A stretch of DNA of 7,735 bases, taken from positions 1-7,735 of the forward strand of contig JAEURM010000086.1 of assembly GCA_016789245.1 (NCBI GenBank). Direction: 5' to 3'. Origin of the DNA: Anaerolineales bacterium. Lineage in GTDB: Bacteria > Chloroflexota > Anaerolineae > Anaerolineales > UBA6663. The position numbers and the translations under genes are program-made. The notes under the pieces were generated by a model, which was not told the origin of the DNA, made no database searches, and saw only the letters and a program-made list of their open reading frames with translations. Of this stretch, positions 1-5,431 are shown piece after piece (position 1 is the first letter of the stretch; each line of letters starts with the position of its first letter).

Positions 1-767
1 CCCGTCACAATTAATGAAGTATTGCCCGCGAGCAGAGAGCCACCATTGGTAAAGCCCAAGTTGCCCACTAAAGCATTGTTGCCACCATTGAGGGAGAGTT
101 GATTGGGGAAAACCGCCGCCGTGCAACACACTTGAAATGTGCCTGCGCCTTGCAACCGCATCGTGCCCGTACCCGCCGCTTGCGGGCCGGCCAAACTCAC
201 TGTGCCGCCGTTGGTGTTCACCGTGAGTCCGCCTGAAAACGCATTATTCCCCGAAAGCACCAACATCCCCGGCCCGGCTTTAGTAATAGAACGGGCCAAA
301 ATGGTTTCGGTGATGTTGCCCGCCACCGTCAGCGGGCTAGTGGCATTTTGCGTAATCACCCAATTATCGGCCAAGACCACCGGCACAGAGAGTGTATGCG
401 TGCTGGAGGCGGTGGTGGTAAAAACATTGAGGGCGGCAGAGCCAAAACTCACATCAAACGTCAGTGGGCCAGTGCCATTGAGCGTGAAGTTATTGGCGGT
501 ATCAAACGTCAGCGTGCCCAAGGTTGCGCCGCTCGGAATTTCCACATCGGTGGGCACACCAGCCTGACTATCAAATGTAGCGGTTTCGCCAGTGGCGTTA
601 GGGAAAGAGGCCCCCGTCCAGTTCGTATTATCATTCCATAAATTACTATTAGGGCCGCGCCAAGCGCCGCTGGCGGCCAAGGCGGGTTGGTGTGTGGGTG
701 AAATTAGGAGGGCAAAAATCAACAAACCGGCGCTCAGTTGTTTTATCCAAAAAAAGTTGCGGCGCAT
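1..767 (-). CDS. Secreted autotransporter-associated beta-strand (PATR) repeat protein, N-terminal part
   Basis: The minus strand is open from an ATG at 767 to the window edge (255 codons); the C-terminus lies outside. The start MRRNFFWIKQLSAGLLIFAL is a classic signal peptide: charged n-region, hydrophobic core at about residues 11-23, and a likely cleavage after Ala31 in PALA-A. The mature start (GAWRG...LWNDNTNWTG, about 34-52) matches the opening of many PATR-repeat proteins. Gly/Asn/Thr/Val-rich short beta strands follow. Residues 161-193 (ITKAGPGMLVLSGNNAFSGG and onward) are a clear PATR repeat. Two LTFD strands (86-89 and 102-105) sit in a repeated CTGACGTTTGAT context. Such proteins form extracellular beta-helices, as adhesins or surface-layer/matrix proteins; the ligand is unknown. 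A Cys-Cys pair at 214-215 is odd for this type. The ATG is preceded closely by GAGATGG, so the ribosome site is weak. Whether the C-terminus is a beta-barrel, a sorting signal or another anchor cannot be seen. Confidence 0.85.
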   Translation of the reverse strand, partial: MRRNFFWIKQLSAGLLIFALLISPTHQPALAASGAWRGPNSNLWNDNTNWTGASFPNATGETATFDSQAGVPTDVEIPSGATLGTLTFDTANNFTLNGTGPLTFDVSFGSAALNVFTTTASSTHTLSVPVVLADNWVITQNATSPLTVAGNITETILARSITKAGPGMLVLSGNNAFSGGLTVNTNGGTVSLAGPQAAGTGTMRLQGAGTFQVCCTAAVFPNQLSLNGGNNALVGNLGFTNGGSLLAGNTSLIVT

Positions 768-1011
768 ATTCCATCTCAATCTAAGCCAAGTACAAGTACC
801 CAAACGTGCATGCCTAATGTAGCGAGAAATGCGGTTTATGAAATAGCAACTTGGTTGGATTTGATGGTGAGAGTCCGGTTAGAGTGCGTCTGAAAATTTA
901 CGGACGGCATGGTGAGCTTCCTTCAGCGCTTCTCATAACGCATTTACACCCTTGCCGCCCGTGCCCAATCACATTACAGTGTAGCTCGCGCATTTATTCT
1001 CAAAATCACTT
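768..1011. other. Divergent intergenic region between the PATR gene and dgkA
   Basis: These 244 bases separate two divergently transcribed genes and must hold both promoters, but I could not pick a convincing -35/-10 pair on either strand. TTTACA at 943-948 resembles a -35 box for dgkA but has no good -10 at proper spacing. Small inverted pieces such as GTCCG (873-877) with CGGAC (901-905) are too short to call. A plus-strand open frame begins here at 851 and runs into dgkA in another frame; its translation has no family resemblance and I do not call it a gene. Confidence 0.5.
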
Positions 1012-1404
1012 ATGGCTCACACCAATTCTGAACAGCCACGCCGCGCGCCATCGCGGTTGGAATCTTTCCGGTATGCGTTTGAAGGCTGGTGGCATGTACT
1101 TCGCACTCAGCCCAATGCGTGGATTCATGCTGGCGTTTCCACGGCAGTGTTTGTGGTAGGTTTATGGCTGGGCCTTAGCGCGTTAGAGTGGGCCGTTATT
1201 TTCCTCACCATTGGCTTTGTGTGGGTGGCAGAATTTCTGAACACGGCCATTGAAGCCGTGGTGGATTTGGCTTCGCCGGAGATTCATCCGCTGGCCAAAA
1301 TTGGCAAAGATGTAGGTGCGGCGGCAGTGCTGGTGGCCGCCATTGTGGCGGTGATTGTGGGTTTGCTCATTTTAGGGCCACCCCTGTGGGCTAGGTTCTT
1401 TTAG
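1012..1404 (+). CDS. dgkA: DgkA/UdpK-family integral membrane lipid kinase (diacylglycerol or undecaprenol kinase)
   Basis: This 130-residue protein is of normal length for the family. It phosphorylates a membrane lipid alcohol with ATP: diacylglycerol in Gram-negatives, undecaprenol in Gram-positives. A short hydrophilic start and an amphipathic segment (SRLESFRYAFEGWW, 14-27) precede three membrane segments at about 37-55, 58-76 and 102-122. The signature is complete: Glu74, Asn77, Glu81 and Asp85 in EFLNTAIEAVVD, then Lys99-Asp100 before GAAAVL. By family knowledge these correspond to E. coli DgkA Glu69, Asn72, Glu76, Lys94 and Asp95, a constant offset of five. The start at 1012 has no visible Shine-Dalgarno, but it is the first ATG and gives the expected short N-terminus. 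It stands alone, with 164 bases before the next gene. If the host is a monoderm, undecaprenol recycling is more likely than diacylglycerol phosphorylation; the sequence alone does not decide the substrate. Confidence 0.92.
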   Translation: MAHTNSEQPRRAPSRLESFRYAFEGWWHVLRTQPNAWIHAGVSTAVFVVGLWLGLSALEWAVIFLTIGFVWVAEFLNTAIEAVVDLASPEIHPLAKIGKDVGAAAVLVAAIVAVIVGLLILGPPLWARFF

Positions 1405-1416
1405 CCAATTTTCCGA

Positions 1417-1470
1417 ACCACGGATTACATTGATGAAACTGGAGGAACACGGAAGGTATCTGTGTTTCAG
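1417..1470. repeat. Degenerate CACGGATTACA-type dispersed repeat with hairpin
   Basis: Just after dgkA the sequence reads AACCACGGATTACATTGATG, then AACACGGA and ATCTGTGTTTCA. This wording resembles the 'cacggattacac...atctgtgttt' non-coding repeats scattered in intergenic regions of Chloroflexota and some other environmental genomes (recalled, not searched). GGAACAC (1444-1450) can pair with GTGTTTC (1462-1468) with one G-T pair, making a 7-bp hairpin with an 11-base loop. There is no T-run, so it is not a standard terminator, though it could stabilise or end the dgkA transcript. Confidence 0.4.
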
Positions 1471-1489
1471 CTTCACCAAAATACCTCGT

Positions 1490-1554
1490 CCGCAAAGTGG
1501 GTTAGACGAGTAAAATTAGAGATACTCAACGCCCCAAACGGCCAAACTTTGCGG
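1490..1554 (+). promoter_or_regulatory. Possible structured 5' leader of the hydrolase-ligase gene
   Basis: CCGCAAAGT at 1490-1498 is perfectly complementary to ACTTTGCGG at 1546-1554, closing a 47-base interior that itself contains GAGTA (1508-1512) facing TACTC (1523-1527) and GGGTT (1499-1503) facing AA-CCC around 1528-1534. The outer arm ends 14 bases before the ATG at 1569, where no Shine-Dalgarno is visible. A separate, competing stem CTCGTC (1485-1490) with GACGAG (1505-1510) overlaps it. The nested arrangement suggests a folded leader or protein-binding site. It matches no riboswitch class I recognise and could be chance. Confidence 0.3.
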
Positions 1555-1568
1555 TCAACTCTTTACGC

Positions 1569-4058
1569 ATGAACCTAGATATTGAACTCTACCGACGAGA
1601 AGTGGTGCTTTCTGAAAAGCCGCGGCTGAAGCTGAGCGCGATTGATATTGCACCGCCTGCCCCAGACCGCACCTTGGTGTTTATCCACGGGTTTGGCGGC
1701 CATGCCGCACAGTGGATTAACCAACTGCGGCACTTCTCTACGGACTCACGGTGTATTGCGCTGGATTTGCGCGGCTTTGGCCAGAGCGATAAGCCCGCTG
1801 ACGCGAAGTACGTGATGGACGAGTTTGTGAGTGATATTGATGCCGCCCTCAACGTGCTGGGCGTGAATGAGCCGTTTGTTTTGTTGGGGCACTCATTTGG
1901 CGGGGCGGTGGTTACAGATTATGCACTGGCGCATCCGGAACGCGTGGCGAAATTAGTGCTGGTAGCCTCGGCTGGCGAGTACGATTTGCACCCGGCCAGC
2001 CGCTTCGCTTTGCAGTTGCCACTGGCCGTGCTCAACTTCGCGCACGCCCTGTATCTCAAACAATTTTTCTTCACCACGCCACACATCATGCAAGTGATGT
2101 ACCGCAACACCGTGAGCCAATGGGTAGGCTGGGATAAGTTCCGCCAAATCCATGTGCCCACCTTGGTCATCCGCGGCAACCGTGACCGGGTGTTTGACCC
2201 GAAGTTTTTTGAAGATGTGGCCAAGGCCCTTCCAGATGCAGAAGATGTGGATGTGGGAGTGAGTGCGCACTTGGTGCAGTTGGAGCGGCGCGAGGCCGTG
2301 AACCGCGCCATTGAGCGCTTTGTGCAAGAAAAGAAAACGCGCCGCGTTACCGGCTCGCTCTCAGATGAAGCGCGTGAGCGCGATGCCATGCGGCATGAAC
2401 GCCCGTGGCTGGCGTATTATGACGAAGCTGTGCCGCCCACTATCAGCATCCCGAATATGCCGATTTATAAATTCTTGCGCTCGGCGGCCAAACGGTTCCC
2501 GCTGAGGACTGCCGTTATTTTTGAAGGCGCACGGCTGAGTTACCATCGGCTAAACCGCGAGAGCTCGCGCTTTGCCAACATGCTCCGCGCACTCGGCGTA
2601 CAGAAGGGCGAGAAGGTGCTCATCCTTCTGCCCAATTTGCCGCAAACGGTAATTGCTTACTACGGTGCGCTGAAGATGGGCGCGGTGGTGGTGTTTACCA
2701 CGCCACTTTCAGAGCCGGAGGAATTGGCGCGGCAGGTGCGCGAGGCCAACGCCACTGTTTTAGTTACGCTCACGCGGCTGGGCGAAGTGGCGCGGCAAGT
2801 TAAAGCCAACACAGCCCTCAAGCACATCATTTTCACCAACGTCAAAGATTATCTGCCGGAGCCAAAGCGGCTGTTTTTTATGCTGACGCGCGAGATAAAG
2901 GAAGGCCACAAGCTGAAGTTTGAGCTAGAGCCGGGCATGGTGTTGATGAACGCTGAGCTGTACAAGCACAGCACCCACGCGCCGGAGCCGGGCGTTACGC
3001 CGGACGATTTGGCGTTGATTCAGTTCACCAGTGGCACCACCGCCCAACCCAAGGGCGTCATGCTTTCACACCGCAACCTCATTGCCAACACGCTCCAAAC
3101 GCGGCACTGGCTTCCCTCTGCCAAAGAGGGCCGCGAGACGTTTCTTTCCGTTCTGCCATTCTCACATGTGTATGGAATGACCACGGCTATGAACGTGCCC
3201 ATTGCCTTGGCGGCCACCATGGTGATTATGCCCACGTTCCACACCGAGCAAGTGCTGAACGCGATTAAGACCTACAAGCCTACGCTCTTCCCCGGCGTGC
3301 CCACCATGTTTATGGCCATCAACAATTTTCCCAAAGTGCGGCGTTATGGCATTAGTTCCATCAAAGCCTGCATTTCCGGCTCAGCGCCCTTGCCCGTAGA
3401 AGTGCAAGAAGCGTTTGAGAAGTTGACGAAAGGCCGCTTGGTGGAAGGCTACGGCCTAACAGAAGCTACCACCGTAACGCATGCCAACCCCATTGGTGGG
3501 CGGCGGCGGGTGGGAACCATTGGCTTGCCCGTGCCCAATACGGAAGCCAAAATTGTAGATTTGGCCACCAATACAGATTTACCAGTGGGGCAAGTGGGCG
3601 AATTGGCCGTGCGCGGCCCACAAGTGATGATGGGCTACTGGCCAGACGCCAGCCGCGAGTTTATTACGCCGGACGGTTGGTTGCTGACGGGCGATATGGC
3701 CCGCATGGATGAAGATGGCTATGTGGAAATTGTGGCCCGCAAACGCGAGATGATTCTGGCGGGCGAATACCAAGTGTACCCACGGGATGTGGAAGAAGTG
3801 TTATACGAAAACCCCAAAGTCAAAGAAGTGGCGGTGGTAGGTGTGCCGCCCGGCACCAGCGGCCAAAAGGTCAAAGCCTTTATTGTGCCGCGCGAGGGCG
3901 CTCACTTGGATGGTGAAGAGCTCATCGCCTTTTGCAAACGCCGTTTAGAAGAATATGCCGTGCCGTGGGAGATTGAATTCCGCAATGAACTGCCCAAGAA
4001 TTTTGTGGGCAAAGTAGTGCGGCGGCTATTGATTGAAACGGAATCCAAGCAAAAGTAG
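1569..4058 (+). CDS. Fusion protein: alpha/beta hydrolase + AMP-forming acyl-CoA synthetase/ligase
   Basis: This is one 829-residue reading frame with two enzymes. Residues about 1-250 are an alpha/beta hydrolase: oxyanion motif HGFGG (40-44), nucleophile elbow GHSFGG with Ser109, probable acid Asp206 in GNRDRVFD, and His234 in SAHLVQLER. Residues about 277-829 are an ANL-superfamily adenylating enzyme: P-loop TSGTTAQPKG (487-496), PFSHVYG (530-536), YGLTE (628-632), TGD (707-709), hinge region ARKREMI (723-729), and the C-terminal catalytic Lys815 in NFVGK. The ligase half most resembles medium/long-chain fatty acyl-CoA synthetases, which make acyl-CoA from fatty acid, ATP and CoA. No signal peptide is seen, so it is cytosolic. 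By inference the hydrolase frees an acyl group from an ester or thioester and the ligase activates it. The Ser nucleophile argues against an OleBC fusion, since OleB uses Asp. P-loop residue 492 is Ala where Gly or Ser is usual. An in-frame ATG at 2388 could start a free ligase. Confidence 0.93.
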   Translation: MNLDIELYRREVVLSEKPRLKLSAIDIAPPAPDRTLVFIHGFGGHAAQWINQLRHFSTDSRCIALDLRGFGQSDKPADAKYVMDEFVSDIDAALNVLGVNEPFVLLGHSFGGAVVTDYALAHPERVAKLVLVASAGEYDLHPASRFALQLPLAVLNFAHALYLKQFFFTTPHIMQVMYRNTVSQWVGWDKFRQIHVPTLVIRGNRDRVFDPKFFEDVAKALPDAEDVDVGVSAHLVQLERREAVNRAIERFVQEKKTRRVTGSLSDEARERDAMRHERPWLAYYDEAVPPTISIPNMPIYKFLRSAAKRFPLRTAVIFEGARLSYHRLNRESSRFANMLRALGVQKGEKVLILLPNLPQTVIAYYGALKMGAVVVFTTPLSEPEELARQVREANATVLVTLTRLGEVARQVKANTALKHIIFTNVKDYLPEPKRLFFMLTREIKEGHKLKFELEPGMVLMNAELYKHSTHAPEPGVTPDDLALIQFTSGTTAQPKGVMLSHRNLIANTLQTRHWLPSAKEGRETFLSVLPFSHVYGMTTAMNVPIALAATMVIMPTFHTEQVLNAIKTYKPTLFPGVPTMFMAINNFPKVRRYGISSIKACISGSAPLPVEVQEAFEKLTKGRLVEGYGLTEATTVTHANPIGGRRRVGTIGLPVPNTEAKIVDLATNTDLPVGQVGELAVRGPQVMMGYWPDASREFITPDGWLLTGDMARMDEDGYVEIVARKREMILAGEYQVYPRDVEEVLYENPKVKEVAVVGVPPGTSGQKVKAFIVPREGAHLDGEELIAFCKRRLEEYAVPWEIEFRNELPKNFVGKVVRRLLIETESKQK

Positions 4059-4071
4059 TCAATTCATAACT

Positions 4072-4088
4072 CTCACTGAGGCAGTGAG
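4072..4088. promoter_or_regulatory. Perfect 7-bp hairpin/operator-like palindrome upstream of the ROK kinase
   Basis: CTCACTG (4072-4078) and CAGTGAG (4082-4088) are perfectly complementary around a three-base AGG loop. They lie in the 53-base gap between the fusion gene's stop and the ROK start, 11 bases before the ribosome site. No T-run follows, so it is not a classical terminator. It may be an mRNA hairpin between cistrons or an operator. Confidence 0.4.
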
Positions 4089-4099
4089 TAATCCGCACC

Positions 4100-4104
4100 G
4101 GAGA
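4100..4104 (+). promoter_or_regulatory. Ribosome binding site of the ROK kinase
   Basis: GGAGA ends seven bases before the ATG at 4112. It is the only clear Shine-Dalgarno among the plus-strand genes here and fixes the ROK start. Confidence 0.7.
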
Positions 4105-4111
4105 CTCTTTC

Positions 4112-5095
4112 ATGGCTAAAAAACTTTTTATCGGCGTAGATTTGGGCGGCACGAGCATCCGCGCGGGCGTGGTGGATAGCAAAGGCAACGTACTAGCCTT
4201 AGAGAAACGCAAGACGCACCCGGAATTGGGCGTGGAGGGCGTTTTTGAGCGGCTCACCGGCGCCATTGAGCGGGCGCTGAAAACGGCGGAACTCAAACCC
4301 AAAAACGTAGCGGGCATTGGCGTGGGCGTGCCCGGCCCGGTAGACCCAGAAAAGGGCATTGTGCGCGTGGCCGTGAACTTGGGCAAAGGCTGGAACAACA
4401 TGCCGCTGGCCGACCGGCTGAAAGAACATTTTGGCGCGAAAGCGTTTGTGAACAATGATGTGCGCGTGGGCGCGCTGGGTGAGCACCGCCATGGAGCAGG
4501 CCAAGGCGTGCAAGATATGGTGGCCATTTTTGTAGGCACCGGCATCGGCGGCGGCATCATCCTCGGCGGTGAACTGCGCGGCGGCTTCCGGGGTGGCGCG
4601 GGTGAAGTGGGCCACACTATTTTTGATATGAGCAACGGTGTGATTGACCCGGCCAACGGCCAGCCCGGTGCCATTGAACCGATTGCGGCCCGCAATGGCA
4701 TGCAAAAAGCCATTCTGGCGCGCGTGGCCGCGGGTGAACCCAGCGTAGTGCCGCAGTTGATTGAAGAAATTGGGCAAGGCCGCCTCACCAGCCGCACCAT
4801 TGATGAAGCCCTTAAGCGCAAAGATAAAGTGATGCTAGAAGTATTGACGCAGAGTCAAAACGCGCTCGGGGTGTTGGCTGGCAACCTCATCAACATTTTA
4901 GACCCAGAAGTGATTGTGATTGGCGGCGGCGTAACGGAACGCATGGGTGATAAATTTGTAGCCCCCATCCGCAAGCTGGCGTACGCCCACTCCGTGAATA
5001 AAATGGATATCAACCGAGTCAAAATTGTGCCAGCCGCCCTCAAGGATGCCAGTGGCGTGGTGGGCGCGGCCGTGTTAGCCCGGGAAGGCGTGTGA
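4112..5095 (+). CDS. ROK-family sugar kinase (glucokinase-like), lacking the zinc-binding cysteines
   Basis: This 327-residue protein is of usual length for bacterial ROK kinases, which phosphorylate glucose, fructose, N-acetyl-sugars or related hexoses with ATP in the cytosol. The phosphate motif DLGGT lies at 10-14. GVPGPVD is at 72-78. The catalytic base is Asp116 in NND. The ATP-binding glycine motif GTGIGGG lies at 142-148, and sugar ligands Glu165 and His168 are in GEVGH. IGGGV at 270-274 is in the C-terminal ATP site. No helix-turn-helix precedes it, so it is a kinase and not a NagC/XylR repressor. The family's zinc motif (CxCGxxGCxE after GH) is lost: the equivalent stretch is ANGQPGAIEP (181-190), keeping the Gly residues and Glu189 but with Ala187 where the last Cys should be. 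The whole protein contains no cysteine. It lies 53 bases after the hydrolase-ligase gene on the same strand and may be co-transcribed. Sugar specificity cannot be read from sequence. Confidence 0.9.
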   Translation: MAKKLFIGVDLGGTSIRAGVVDSKGNVLALEKRKTHPELGVEGVFERLTGAIERALKTAELKPKNVAGIGVGVPGPVDPEKGIVRVAVNLGKGWNNMPLADRLKEHFGAKAFVNNDVRVGALGEHRHGAGQGVQDMVAIFVGTGIGGGIILGGELRGGFRGGAGEVGHTIFDMSNGVIDPANGQPGAIEPIAARNGMQKAILARVAAGEPSVVPQLIEEIGQGRLTSRTIDEALKRKDKVMLEVLTQSQNALGVLAGNLINILDPEVIVIGGGVTERMGDKFVAPIRKLAYAHSVNKMDINRVKIVPAALKDASGVVGAAVLAREGV

Positions 5096-5102
5096 AGGCT
5101 AC

Positions 5103-5120
5103 GCGGATAAGCCGCTGTTT
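5103..5120 (+). terminator. Weak possible terminator after the ROK gene
   Basis: GCGG (5103-5106) pairs with CCGC (5112-5115) around a five-base loop and is followed by TGTTTT. The stem is only four pairs, so this is a marginal call. If it does not function, ROK transcription would read into the tRNA. Confidence 0.2.
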
Positions 5121-5142
5121 TAGGGCTTACTTATATTCCCTA

Positions 5143-5151
5143 TGGTAAAAT
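5143..5151 (+). promoter_or_regulatory. Extended -10 promoter of tRNA-Pro
   Basis: TGGTAAAAT is a good extended -10 element (TG, one base, then TAAAAT at 5146-5151). Initiation about seven bases downstream would fall near 5158, eight bases before the tRNA. No clear -35 box is seen at 17 bases upstream (GGGCTT), which is compatible with an extended -10 promoter. Confidence 0.5.
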
Positions 5152-5165
5152 CTGCGGGCTAACCA

Positions 5166-5242
5166 CGGGGCGTAGCTTAGCCCGGTAAAGCGCACGGTTT
5201 GGGACCGTGAGAGCGGAGGTTCGAGTCCTCTCGCCCCGACCA
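5166..5242 (+). tRNA. tRNA-Pro, anticodon UGG, with encoded CCA
   Basis: The full cloverleaf can be drawn. The acceptor stem CGGGGCG (5166-5172) pairs with CGCCCCG (5232-5238), followed by discriminator A and encoded CCA (5240-5242). The D arm is GCTT...AAGC from 5175 to 5191. The anticodon stem CACGG/CCGTG (5193-5197 and 5205-5209) encloses loop TTTGGGA with anticodon TGG at 5200-5202. The variable loop is AGAGC. The T arm GGAGG-TTCGAGT-CCTCT spans 5215-5231. UGG reads proline CCA and, by wobble, other CCN codons. It has its own probable promoter upstream and a strong terminator 32 bases downstream. Confidence 0.97.
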
Positions 5243-5274
5243 AAAACTGACACTCTCTCGAGGAGCAAGGAGAC

Positions 5275-5306
5275 AAAAAGGACGACTCAGTGAGTCGTCC
5301 TTTTTT
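5275..5306. terminator. Strong, probably bidirectional intrinsic terminator
   Basis: AAAAAGGACGACTCA (5275-5289) and TGAGTCGTCCTTTTT (5291-5305) are perfect inverted complements around a single central base. The formed hairpin has a GC-rich stem, a tiny loop and a T-run. Read on the plus strand it ends the tRNA transcript; read on the minus strand the A tract becomes a T-run and can end clpC. Its position between convergent genes fits both uses. Confidence 0.9.
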
Positions 5307-5321
5307 GTTTGGAACTCTAAA

Positions 5322-5425
5322 TGTCATTGCGAACGAGCCGAGCGAGTGACCTGTGCTCGCAAGGGTAAGCTCTCTCCGATTTGTGAGGAGACTGCTTCAG
5401 CGGCATGAACCGCTTCGCAGTGACA
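5322..5425. repeat. 104-bp imperfect inverted repeat of the TGTCATTGCGA dispersed family (REP/MITE-like)
   Basis: The outer arms TGTCATTGCGAA (5322-5333) and TTCGCAGTGACA (5414-5425) are complementary at 11 of 12 positions, the exception being a G-T pair in RNA. The inside contains GAGGAGACTGCTTC and a small hairpin AGCGG (5399-5403) with CCGCT (5410-5414). This wording matches the non-coding 'gtcattgcgag...gagattgcttc...tcgcaatgaca' repeats seen dispersed in many environmental bacterial genomes (recalled, not searched). It contains no gene. It ends six bases from the clpC stop, between clpC and the terminator, so it would be part of the clpC 3' untranslated region. Confidence 0.65.
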
Positions 5426-5431
5426 GGAATG

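Noticed and set aside
139..641. Plus-strand open frames opposite the left-edge gene
   Set aside because: The minus strand here gives a signal peptide and PATR repeats, which the plus-strand translations lack; they are shadows.
873..905. Possible riboswitch upstream of dgkA (GTCCG/CGGAC stem)
   Set aside because: Only a 5-bp stem and no conserved core of any class I recognise.
851..1159. 102-codon plus-strand frame overlapping the start of dgkA
   Set aside because: It runs into dgkA in a different frame, has no family resemblance and no ribosome site; dgkA explains the coding signal.
3922..4821. 299-codon minus-strand open frame antisense to the ROK kinase and the ligase end
   Set aside because: Its composition (Pro/Ser/Ala/Thr/Arg-rich) is the mirror of the real genes, which have full family motifs on the plus strand.
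5127..5327. 66-codon minus-strand frame with the GARGLEPPLSRSQ motif
   Set aside because: This is the antisense of the tRNA-Pro gene, a well-known spurious protein seen in many annotations.
5166..5425. tRNA as integration site with a downstream attachment repeat
   Set aside because: No copy of the tRNA 3' end, no integrase and no phage genes appear in the window; the repeat beyond it is of the REP-like type.
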